The notes under the pieces: model-generated
Told to the model about the DNA's origin: nothing
Seen by the model: only the letters and a program-made list of their open reading frames with translations
The model's database searches: none
Origin: Beroe forskalii
Lineage: Eukaryota > Ctenophora > Nuda > Beroida > Beroidae
DNA length: 64,000 nt
Direction of reading: 5' to 3'
Assembly (NCBI GenBank): GCA_011033025.1
Contig: WFMF01000202.1
Span: forward strand, 124,001 to 188,000
Program-made: the position numbers and the translations under genes
Shown here: piece by piece, positions 1-12,800 of the stretch
How positions within the stretch are numbered: the first letter of the stretch is position 1
Layout: the number at the start of each line of letters is the position of its first letter

Positions 1-790
1 CGTATATAACGATTTAACAGGTTATCACTGTCAACACGGAGCTGTTAAAAAAGGGGAAAAGTCTCAAATATTTCATGATTTGATTCAAATGGCAACCAAG
101 CCAACGTTGCAAGGAAGTTTTCCTGGTTTTATGACTCCACACTTTACGACGTTCTACTTGTCATAGCCCACTCTGATTTCAGCAGTTTCAACTTCCAACA
201 AATTTCACTGTAACGTACAACGGATATTAGATAACAATGACTTTTCATCGCAAACATACACGCCCATACACAGTAGAGTAGTTGACAGTGTGTCATCTAC
301 AATCAACATATTATATCTATACGCCGCGCACGAGAAATAGGCGGTTCAAAGTTATAAACCCACTACATCACGCTATGATAATGCCCTCATCCTACCCGCC
401 TATTTCTCGTGCGCGGCCTTTAATTAGGGGTTGTGTGTTGAACCCGGTTGAACTGGACATAATTTTATATTACTTTGCGTCTGTTACAGAGAACAGAAAT
501 TACAATTCATTTTGATTCTTTATATTTGTCGGGTGTCCATAATTAGATAAAGAGAAAAATCATAGAAAGCGTAATTATTTCAAGAGATAAAACAAAACTT
601 TAAAAGGTGAAACAACAAAAAGTTGTAATTAACATCCACAGGATACCTATCAAAATTAGTGAAGAGGATTTATTGTGTCTGTCATAACATAAGATCTTTT
701 GTCTGAACCCAAGATAAGACTTCATCAAGAGACAAGATTATTCTTTATCTCGATTGAATTTTGGAAGTTCATCAAGAAAAAGCTACTTAC
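1..790. other. Intron segment of the phosphatase gene
   Basis: The continuing phosphatase exon is not here; I looked for the next conserved PTP segment on the minus strand and saw none. The stretch holds a fold-back element (323-417) and otherwise AT-rich intron sequence. Confidence 0.6.
323..417. mobile_element. Fold-back element, best copy (perfect terminal inverted repeats)
   Basis: The outer 22 bases (323-344, containing GCACGAGAAATAGGCGG) are an exact inverted copy of the last 22 (396-417). The core contains CTATGATAATG. It is the cleanest member of a family dispersed through the window (other copies listed separately). Size and structure suit a non-autonomous MITE-like element. No coding capacity. 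Confidence 0.8.
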
Positions 791-864
791 GTCCACAAAG
801 TTAGCGTTGATGAAGTCTGATTCTCCACCACAAACTGTCGTCAGCTTGACTCTCGTGTGATCGT
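791..864 (-). CDS. Phosphatase exon: PTP domain, DFINANFVD segment
   Basis: Read on the minus strand it gives DDHTRVKLTTV then SDFINANFVD. In receptor and non-receptor tyrosine phosphatases the equivalent early motif is a DHSRVKL-like stretch followed by YINAN, which lines the phosphotyrosine recognition region. The exon is bounded by TTTCAG and GTAAGT, starts in phase 1 and ends in phase 0. With the last base of the upstream exon the first codon becomes Tyr. The catalytic loops (WPD, HCSAGVGR) must lie left of the window, so catalytic competence cannot be judged. Confidence 0.9.
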
Positions 865-3800
865 CTGAAACAGAAACAGTATTAGACCATCTTTTTAAGG
901 GACAGTTTATCAGTCAAAATTCACATCTAAAGAAAGGGGGGATTCGGAAAGAGGGTGGGCTAATTAGGCTTGCAAGTGTGTTAATTCAGCCATGTGAACG
1001 ATTGCTGAATGCCGCGCATCTTAACTTCTTTAACGATCGCCCTTCTCAGAGTGTCGGAATTCCTACACATTGCCGTTAATTGTATTGTACTTCACGCACG
1101 ATGCCAGAGTCTCCCTAATACACTATACCTTACACAGTCAACACTCACTCTACCAGGTAATAATTCCTGATTAGATTAGTTTCTCTCTCGCTACCCACCG
1201 CAAAACACTTCAACTAGCTGTGTATGTGAGTTTATATTACACCCAGAGTCGCTGAACAACTTTTCATTAATTTAAATCATTACACACACTCACTGCTACC
1301 TACATTGAGCATGAAAAAAAGGCGATCAAAACGTCATCAATTCTCCATTCTAAGCTTTGATAGTGACGTAACTTTCAACCGCCTATAATTCGAGTGTGAG
1401 ACTTGTATTAAAATCTTATTACTCACGCCCTGGGTGATTCTCAATCGTATTACCCTTTACACAAGTTGAATTACATGGTACACAGAGCTAAAAGAAGAGG
1501 CAGTTAAATGTGACGTGTTTATCAGGGTTTAGAATGGAGAATCGCTAACATGGAAAAAAGATGTCCCTTTTTCGTAAAGCTAGTTCATGTTTAGCCCTAT
1601 GTCTATCGAAAATGAAGGAAAAGCATTGAAAAGTTACTTTAAAAAGAGGAAAAATTGGCTGTGATTGAATTCGTGGAATCTAAAGGGTGTGTTAAAAATA
1701 GTGACACCCAAGAAAAGAAAAAGTTAGTTTGGCTTAGTTCCGCAATACTTTTAGACACCAGGCAGGATAATGGGGCATATTATGCATCGTTTCCCTGCTT
1801 CTCTCCCAACAAAGTATGATGTTTAACGTCATCAATTCACCTTCTCAAACCATGATGATAACATCGCTCCAAAATCTGTATTATTTGGAAACAGACATAC
1901 ATTTTGCCCAGTCTTAGGGGTTTAGCATACATCTCAGAAGGTGCCAAAACTCAAGGCACAAAGCCCCACCTTTCGCTGTACAGTGATTATGTAACATAGC
2001 TGTAATACCCTATAAATACATCCGAATATCTGTGAGAGGGGTTTGAAAATGATGTAATATACACAGACAGCTGAATACATTTGGGTGGGTGCAATCAAGG
2101 GGTGCATGTCATTGTGGAATTGTATTATGTCATAACGATGATGTCATTATACATTATGATGATGTCATAACGTGAAGGGATTGCCTCAGGAGTCAGGTGC
2201 AATGTACGTTTTGATACAGACAGGTAAGGATCAAAGTGAGACCGTTACATTCTGTCAAGCATACCGTAACAGAAGTTACGCCATCAGAGTCACTTTATTG
2301 ATGAAGACATATCGAACCTAATTGCAAAATTTTGAATTGAGACCAATTTCCAGTTCAGTGGCACCTGAAAACCCCTAAAAAAGGCATTTGAGTCGTCTGC
2401 AAGGAATTGTGATAAATACAATGATGATCTGTGCATCAATTTTTTGACAAATTTGATGTTCAGAGATGTAATTTTAATTTCGACTTGTCATCAAATCTTT
2501 ACTGAGCGCAATGTAAAGATCGAAGAAAGCTATGATTGTAAATCCAATAACTTTATATTCAAAACGATTTAACCTTTTTTGATCATGGGTTCTTCAAATC
2601 TGCATGTTAAACTGTCACATTGAGTGCGCTGAAGCGTTTAACTTTAATGATCCAATTGTCGGTACATTCGTGGAATGCACTATGATTTCAAAATCTAAAA
2701 TATCTTATCACCATATATTTGAGATTCTCTGAAATAACCCCAAATTCAAAGTCCATGAATGAATGAATGAGTAGAATATGACACGTTCATTTCACACGCT
2801 GAATGGTCAATGTCAAGTAGACCTGTGGCTGTGGATAATACGCCGTCGATAATGGACTAAGTGAGTAGCAGCAAGTCGCTATCTTGATGAAAACAGCACA
2901 TCATTGACATGGTAATCGGCATCGTTGGGTGACATACTGACATCTAACTGACATCTAAATAGTTTAATGACAAGTAAAACGGAATGAACGTCCATCAGGT
3001 CAGATAAAGCTGACACTTTGACTATTCTTTGTTATCAGAAACATTTTAAAGGTTGTCAATGACTGGTTTTATTCGGGATGGCTGTTTTGAGCTTTTATAT
3101 ATTCCCCAACAGTGAATGGCGCACTCGGCATTTCACAGGTTTTACGGTTTATCATTAAGAGTAAATATATGTTCAACGGATTCACATCAAGAAAAGTAAT
3201 GGTTTGATTGATAAGTAATGAGTCAACTACATTGAAAACCGATAAGTAGTGGCTGAAGTATAGATAAGTAACTTGGTTAAACTATGACTATTTGATGATG
3301 ATAAAACATGGGGAGTAGTTACATTGGTTTCAGTGTCTTATCTATTACAGTGGGTACTTATAAAGTATCACTGGACATTGGGACGACACAAATCTACTAC
3401 GATAAGTGATCCCAGTCATTGTGGATGGTAAATTCAACAAGGCAAGACATGATCTTTCGATGCCCACTCAATCTCTCAAAATAACCTAAAAGTAAAATAA
3501 AACAATGCGTTTTTCTGGCTACGGCAAATTGGTATGTCCCGCAGACGGCAAGTGGCTTAAAAGTATTTGAAGGAGAAATCTGATGGAGATGCAACTAAAT
3601 TGAGAAACATATTTTTCATGATTCATGAGATTTCATCTTATAATGCGAATCAGTATGATACTCACAGCACTTGACGTTGTAGTATCTGTTCTTGCTCTTG
3701 TTAGCTGTACCCACGTCACACGTCCACCCAGCTCCAGGGTTGATAGACTGAGGGGAGATTACTTGGGTTAGAATGTGTTTGGTTAGAATGGGACATGAAC

Positions 3801-6800
3801 TGTGTTACGATGGGGATTCGGGAAAGAGTTGACTGAGTTGTGTTTGTTGATTATTATAAGAGTAAGATTGTAACAGTTATATAACCAAGAAGGGGTGGGA
3901 AAGTACATGACATTTATATCCAAATTAGGTAGGATAGATGGAAATAAAAATGAAAGAAATGCAGCACAAAACCACTACCAGCTTTTATCTTCAATCCAAT
4001 GGTATTTCAAACATCCTACATAAAATTTGTCTTACGCAATTAATTATAATTATGACGAAGGTATTTGAAATATGTGGTGTCTGGTAACTAGGGTGCGAAT
4101 CAGGAGACAATTATTATCAGGTCGAGTATTCCGACACCTTCTGAGTCACCAAACCGGGGTCTATAATTAAGAGTGACGTCATTATGACAGTTTATAATGG
4201 TGAATTGATGACGCAGAAAGGCCTAAATTTCCACGACAAGCATCTCTATTGTTCTTTACGTGGAGACAGAAACTTGGTGAGTTAACCACTAACCAACCAC
4301 CCTTTAATTTAGCAAAGGAATTCATTTATTCAACACTTCCCATGTTAAATGTAGTTACACACGTAAAACCACCAATCACTTAAACACCTCAATTAATAAA
4401 CGTTGAATATGTTGAGCGGTTACATAATTACATTGTAACCCGCAAAATAGGCTGTTCAACGAAATCAACCTACAACATTTCACTATAATAATGACGCCAT
4501 CTTCGGTGAATTAACATTTTATTACACTGGCAGACTCTCATTACTATCAAGACACAATGTAGCAATGGTGAACGTGAGGAAGGGTTCAGCTAATTGATGT
4601 GACACTTATTAATTCATGAGAAGATGAGAAATGGTGCGAAATGGTGGGAGAGCGTTTCACACGTCCAAGCTAGACATAGATTGAGGCAGTTACTTCTGCG
4701 TAGGGAAAATGAAAGTAGAATTATGTACTTTCCAAATCCACTCAAGTTTCTAAGTTTCTAGAACTCTAACATTCAACCACAGAGGCCGAGTCACACACGA
4801 ATACGTTGAATTTAATTTAATATGAGCATATGTAATCCTAATGTAACATACTAAATTATTATGTCAGGGAGTTAGAGCAGTAATTTTGCGATCATGTTTT
4901 CATTTCATGCTTCATTTCCTCGAAATGAACGCCTGACATTATTATATTTTGCGCCATCTCTCTGCACTATATTATTCTTTGAAATGTCATGATAATTGAA
5001 AATGGTAAATGTGCTTTCTTAATTTAAATAAATCAAAACATTACAGCGCATATTCAATATGTCATGAAATAATCAGACAAAAGAAATTAAAACCATTAAC
5101 CAACCAACCTTTAATTCAGCAAGAATTCATTTATTCAACACTTCCAATGTTAAATGTAGTTACACACGTAAAACCACCAATCACTTAAACACCTCAATTA
5201 TAAACAGTGGATCGATTTAGCGGTTATTACATTGCCCACCATGATTATGACATCACCTCTACAACATTTCATAATAATGATCTTCGGTGAATTAACATTT
5301 TTAAATGGCACCAACACTCGGCTATCAAGACACAATGTAGTGAACCTGAAAGCTAATTGATGTGACACCAAGTTCGTTCGAGACGATGAGAAATGGTGCG
5401 AAATGGTAAGAGAGCGTTTCACACGTCCAAGCTAGACATAGATTGAGGCAGTTTCTTCTTGCGTAGGAAAAATGAAAGTAGAATTATGTACTTCCCAAAT
5501 CTGCTCAAGTTTCTAAGTTTCTAGAACTCTAAGATTAGACCACAGAGGCCGAGTCACACACACGTACATACATATGTTGAATTTAATTTAATATGAGCAT
5601 ATGTAATCTTAATGTAGCATACTAAATTATTATGTCAGGGAGTTAGAGCAGTAATTCTACGATCATGTTTTCATTTCATGCTTCATTTCCTCGAAATGAA
5701 CGCCTGACATTATAACATTTAACGCCATCTCTCTGCACTATATATTTAATCTTTGAAATGTCATGATAACCTCAATATAGAGTTGCAAGAAATGTTATTT
5801 GAGTGAATTGCAATTACTCAACATTCTGAGAAATATGTCCCTATGATCTTTGCAATGCGTCCCATTTTGAGAACTATCATTCCCAGTATGCTAGCTACAA
5901 AACCATTACGAAGTAAGATCTAGAAGCCTCCATGTGAAGCGATGAGTGGAGCATGATACATAGATGGGAGTGCATCAATGATAACTATCGCTAATAGAAT
6001 CTAATTAATTGGCCAATTACATCCAATCAGCTCAATAACCAGTTACATCCAATAATTTACATAGCTACATGCTATATTAGTAGTTACTAGCAAATAACTT
6101 CAACGGTAAACTCACGCTATACTCGCGAGTGAATCCCACGTTTCCGTTAGCATGAAGCTGTTCCACGTGGTTAGGGAAGTCCACGTTAGGAATGGAAGGT
6201 TTGGAAGCTATCACGGGGGCCGGGGTCGGGCCTTTGTAGCCAGGGTTAGGGGCACTGTCCAACTTCGGGATGGTCGTGCATTTCTCTGAAAATAAGGGAA
6301 TGTTTTCTAGATGTTTCGAAATAGGGAATGGATTGATTTAGTGAAGTTTGTCTTGGGATGCAGTGATTTGGAGAGGGTAAACGTGCAAGAACTTGGACAA
6401 ATCGGTTCAAATAAGACAACATGAACTTAGTCTATCATTCATTATTTCTAACTCACTATACATAACTAGTTCCAAAATTTGTTCTTTGATATTGCTAATT
6501 CTAGATGAACTTGGGATCACATCCACAAAAACAAAGCTTTGTTGTGACAGCAGATAACCCATATATTGCTCGGCTGTTGAGGTTGAACGCGGGCCGTTAA
6601 TTAAGTAATTACACTCCATGAAAATCTAATTTTAATAATAGTGCATGATAAACTTTGATTGTGGATTTGAGAATGTCGGCACCTCATTCAACCAATCACA
6701 GACACGGAACCTTGTCACGTGTCACACTCTCCTTGGGTTTGATTGGCTGATTTACCCATCGTTAGCGCACTTCGGCATCTTTGAGTTAAAAATTTAAGTT

Positions 6801-9800
6801 TTATTCGGTTGGGGGAAGCTGGACCGTATAAGTCTGTGGCACGAAAAAAGGAATATTTACATATCATAGCATATTCAGTGAGATTTGAAACATATAAATA
6901 GATGGCCAAACCACTTTTTAAAATCGTGAAATTTGCATTTCCTTGCATCCACGCGGAATCCCGAATCTATTTATAGATTATTTTTCACGATAAGTGTGCG
7001 TTTGAAACTTGATATTTTGATTATTACATAAGTATTAACTTACAATTGTACATAGCATAACATGATGCATAAAGTTTGAAGTCTTATCGGATGTACCTTA
7101 CACAGGTTTGACAGCGAGACAAAACGTATTGCTGTGCAGCAAAGTCTTGTATTGCTATTAATTTTATTATTTAACGCAGCATTAGCTTTATTTAATACAA
7201 ATGTAAAGAAAGTGGGGAGTTATATTATTATTCGAATAATGATCGATGACACGAACCAGACATCAGACAACATATAAATTATCATCTGCCTATATTTTTA
7301 GTATATTTAGTAGGATTTATAGTTAGATTTCGCTATACTTATAAATCTATATAAAGTTAATATATTTAATTCAAGCTGTCGTGGGTATATGTCACCAACT
7401 AATTAACCAGCACGTAACATTTCCAAAAACTTCCGAAAACTAGGCAGTTCAGTGTCATATAAACGCCCTATTCTAACCGATGATAATGACATCACTCGCC
7501 TGATCCTACTCTTCCTGCGCGTCCTAAAGAACAAGTAACAACCCAAGAAGTGCGTGCACGTGCAAGCACTTCATTGCACGTGGAAGGATTGTAATTTACA
7601 CATTTACTGCACTCTCAGAGCAGAGAATGCATCACATATAACCTTGTGCGCGCGAAATAGGCGGTTAAGATGACGCCATTATCATAGCCTCAAAGTGGGG
7701 CGTTTATGCCGTTGAATCGCCTATTTTTCGCGCGCGGTGCTTAGTCTAGCAGGAGCGGCCGTGCAACCAAAACAAATTAAAACTGTGTATGTTTAAACCA
7801 TAATATATATACCTGTACTGTCTGAAGGTCAGAGCTATAACTTTTTATTTAAAATCAACACCGAGAGGCAGGAACTATCGTGGTAAGGTTGTATTTTGGG
7901 AGATTTAGTTTTCCTGACAAGTGCGACTGACGTAGGATTAAGGAAAAGCCTGATTATTTGTACACGCTTGAAACATGAGTTACGAGACCATGAAAGGCGG
8001 ATCTCGGAAGTCTTCATAAGACTCATATAGATATGTTTTTAAATTTAAAGTTCACCTTGCCGCTGCGTAATATTTTACAGGCTGGCAAATATAAAATTCG
8101 TCCTGATTTGAAAAGGTTTGGTGTTTATAAACAAAATTTCATCCAAATCATCATTTCTTTTGTCATTTCATGGGTTTATTGTTTACAGAATTAAACGTTA
8201 AACAGGTAATATAACGTTTCCATGTTATCTAAGGTAGACTGAGATGCCATATAAAAATAATGAACCTTAAACATTGGGTGGGGTTTGTATACAAATCAAA
8301 CATAAAATACTAACTTACCATGTGTAATTAAAATACACTGAAATACACTCTGCCTTCTACATAATTTTAATTATGTTAGGTTGAGGGGCTGATGATACAA
8401 AACATGTCGGCTGTGAGAGAATAACGAAACGTCGTCATTTTTAGGGGTTCAGAGTCGTTAATTGTTGACCCAAGGCCATCTATTTTATGTGTACGACCTT
8501 TGAAATATGAAACAATACGTTATTGGGTAACATGAAAGTAACCGTCAGACCGTCACATGATCTTTAATCACGTGACGGTCGTGGGAATGAATGATAATCC
8601 TCTGATTACAGTCCTTTACTCCTTTGAGACAATAGTCCTATAAGATTACAGTCTTGTGATCAAACAGTCAAAGGTCCTATGAATCTACGATTACAATCTT
8701 GCGATTACAGACCAGCGCTTACCTTAAAGGCGGAAGGATAAACCTTCATTCCTTCAGCCTGAGTCGGCCTGAGAAGAATATAGTGCTTTTAAGAGGGAAG
8801 AATATAAAGCACTCCCGAATGAACGTAAGTTAGTGGGGTAAGTTTTATTGTCAGTCGGAAGGAAGGACTGTTTACAAGCGAATATAAGAATTAGAAGGGG
8901 TATAACGAGTCTTCGTCAACTTGACGCTCATCTGTTCCTTTGTGTTTTAAAGTTCCATGCAGCCCGAAACCCCTGTTTTGGGGGTCGGTTTGTACGAATG
9001 TTTTTATTTTATGCAATGATAGTTACAAGTTTGTGTGTTTGTTTCTGTGTGCGTGTGTTTGACATCCGCCTGTTTGTTTGTGTGTACTAGATGATTATTT
9101 TTACTCAAGGACATAACATATCCGGGAACCGAGAATAATTATTGAATAAATGTGAGCCGCTGGATTTGTCACGCACGAACACTACACGGCTAAGAGATGT
9201 CATGATCATTGTTCAAAATGATGAATTTATTACATCAAAGCGACTATTTTTCAAGTCACTACAAACCTTCTGTTATCGAACCCTGATTTCGGGTATTACA
9301 TAAGAAAATAGATTGAATTACTTACCGAGTGTAAATATAACATACACACACCGTGGATTTGTTATCGATATGTTTAAAAGTTTAAAGGTTTGGGAAGGTT
9401 GTAGTACGATACCAAAATGTATGAGAAATATTTCAAATTTAGTAATGTCCGCTTCTGAAAGAGTTTCAAATTTTGCTTCTTATTTGTCGTCAAATATGTG
9501 CGACACCGTGACAATTACCTATTGACAGACTAGCCAGTAGCAACAAGGTTTATTTTAGGTCATTGTTTAACAGTTTTAAACATCTCTGATATTGTTTCTT
9601 TTTGTGAATGTATAAAATGTATAGACCTATACATCACACTGGTAGACCCACAGTACACTCTTGACAAGCAGTTTAATTAGTCTACACCTCCTATCTGTGT
9701 GTATGCTACAGGAAAGAGAGGGACTTGGCACCACGCCAAATAAGGATACATGTTGCGCGACATGAACAATAGGCGGTGGAGAATGACGTCATTATCATAC

Positions 9801-12800
9801 TGTGCAATGGTGAATTAATGAGGTGGTTTCGCCTATTTTTCTCGCAGAGCCGCTTCGTGTACATGGCTTCTCATTACTAAATTAATAAAGTTTGTCACTC
9901 TCCGTAACTTTCTGTCAGAGCTGAGAGCGTTCCGTGAGTCTTTGACAGGCGAGGCTAGGGTTTGGTCACAGGAAGTTGGAGGACTGAAACGTCACAAAAT
10001 TGGAACAAATCCCGATAATATTTTCCCATGAGTTATGGGAAAAGTGACAAGCCAAATGCACGTGATATGAATGAGTAAGGGAAAGAGTGGGATGAGTAGA
10101 TTTTGATTTTACAGACTTTTGATTCTCCGATAGTCCTATATTTTTCTGATTGGATATTATTCGAGATTATGCTTTCCACAGAAAATTATATATCGAAATT
10201 TGAAAACAGTGGAAATAGTAGTTGAAATTCAGGCAGTAAATGATCCGAGGGCGTAGAGTCTGGATCACTTACCAAAACACGCTTATTGGAGGGAGACTGT
10301 AGAAGATAGCGTATTGATTAGACAGGAGATAATTCCCATTCGTCAAAAATAAGATTCAAAGTTTGACTTTGATATACCTATTCAATGCTTATTATACTTC
10401 ATAGGCCCAATACAAAGAATTTATCGAGTATCCAGTTAGTAACTTTAACTTTACGGTTTTATCAAGAATTACGATCAGCAGAATATCGTTTGCATTTCTA
10501 CAAGTTCAATAGTTTGCACTTATAATGAAGGAGTATAATGGAAGAGACAACGTTAGGTATTCTCTATATGAACTATGAAGTCTATGTCATCACGTACTTC
10601 TTATACAGCATCCCAAGAGATGGTAAAGTATGTTAAAACGTAAATTCTACAGCTGAAAGCACGTTACATAATAATACGTGTGAGAGCCATAACAGACAGG
10701 TGTAGTATGTTTTATGGTTTGGGAATTTCAGAATCCATATTTCACAAGTATGTGTTGTGAGGGTTACACCCTGATCAGTCACGTGATGTTTGTGTATGAG
10801 TTCGCAGGGTTGTTATGATTTAACTTTCACACTTGTGAGAAAACATTATTTAATAACAACCCAGTGCTAACAATCTAAAATCATGTTTTTCAGATATTAT
10901 AAATAAAACATAGTGGTGCCATTCTACTTGTTTTCGTGGAAAAGAAATTATAAAAACGGCTGTCTTTTCAAAATTTGTACATTCTCCTTTTTTCGAGTAT
11001 AGTACCGGAACAAGGTTGCATTGGAATGTGTTGAACATATATAAGGGCGGTTCTTGTTGGAGCATCTCCAACACTCTGTCTGGAATCTCTGTGGAGATAT
11101 GGAGAGTGAATGAGTACATATCACTGAAAACGTCGTCTACCATAATTAACACTAAATATTTACTGCTTTTTATAAAACTAGAAGTAGCTCTTAATAAACT
11201 CGGAGCTGTTTTTGTTTCAGATAATAATATTCCTCGATGATTATAAGTGGGGATGATAGGGATAAATCTGTTATATTTAAGTCTGCGTAATTGGCGATAA
11301 TCATGCCTTAAGCCATCGGCTAACACATCATTCTCATGACATCATTGTAATTACACGATCTCTAACAGATCATCTGGCAGCATCTCTACTTTGGGTTTGT
11401 GGATATATATCTAACAGCTAATCATAGACTGGCTTCCCACGCAATATTAATGGAAAGTGACCAGTTCAGACTGTCTTAGGGCAATTAAAGTGAGATTAAT
11501 CACCCATTAGACAGGTTAGACTCTATTAATAAGCCGCTTCCAGGACAAATTGATGATTAATGGGAAAGCAGAGTGCTGGTTATATATTGCATATTTACGT
11601 AGTATATGAATGCACGATGCATATGAATGCACATATAATGGTTCATATTATGTTGCCCTTTACTAACCCTGAGATATGGACTGATCGGACTACAGCACTT
11701 CTGTACTGTAGTTCATAGATTAAAATATATACATATTATATCCGTTACATTGCGAGATGGATTTAGCGTATATTTTGCTAGCTGCCAGTATGGCTATGAG
11801 GATCTGAGAGGGGTAGGAGAGGGGGAATAGAAGTTTGAGAAATAAGACAGTTGGTTGGGGCAGAAGTTTGGGTAATAGAAGCAGGTGACAAAGCAGGGGT
11901 ACTGCTGGAAATACGTGCCTATTTAGACACCCCATTAGCCCTGCTTCACATCATTAGCAGAGTTACATTGTCTTGCCTCATTAGTCTAGTCTAGAGCTAG
12001 TGACATTGGGGCCGTTCAACTTGTTACTAAAATATAGTTGAGGGGTAGTTTTAGGGGAAGCAGATAGTACTATCGGTGGTGTAAGAGCTTACCAGAATTT
12101 CCCTTTCACAGTGGCGAATCAGCGTGCGAGTTGACCGTAAACTTGCACGCTCATTGGTCAATGTCGTGATGATTTCGCGATCCTATGGGTAAGTTAATAC
12201 ACCGCCTATATTAATGAAACTTTTGCAACAATAAATATAAAACATAATCCTAAGTTAATTGTTACACGCATAAGGATTCAAATCTTAAACCAGTCCTATG
12301 ACAAGTTATTAAAGTTCTGTCAACTTGTCAAGCCGGAAACTTATTCTCAGGTGGGGCAAGAAAATTTCTACTTTCGTTTCCTGTTCATGTCATTCCTGCC
12401 ATCTTTATATAGTGATTCAACTTGCATATGCTTTTGGACTCTTATTATTCACACAGTTAACAGACCCATGGTCAGAGCAATACATGCAATTTCAAACTTC
12501 AATTTAACATATACTCCGCTAGGCTGCTAGGTTCAACTCCAGCAGGCATATCGAATGTCAATTGCTGTGATTTGTTGGTGCCTTGACACATCTGTTTGGC
12601 GGATGTCAGCTGACACTAACAGGTTATTTACAGGAAAATTTAAAATGAACTCCTTGGTTCAAGGGCAAATATATACAATACTGGTTTGTACACTTGAACT
12701 TGAATTTGATATAGCCAACTTATTATCTGAAATTTTGAATATGAGGCTCATGAATTTATAGACTTTTTAAGATGAAGTGAGGTTACATGTTTTTGAAAAT

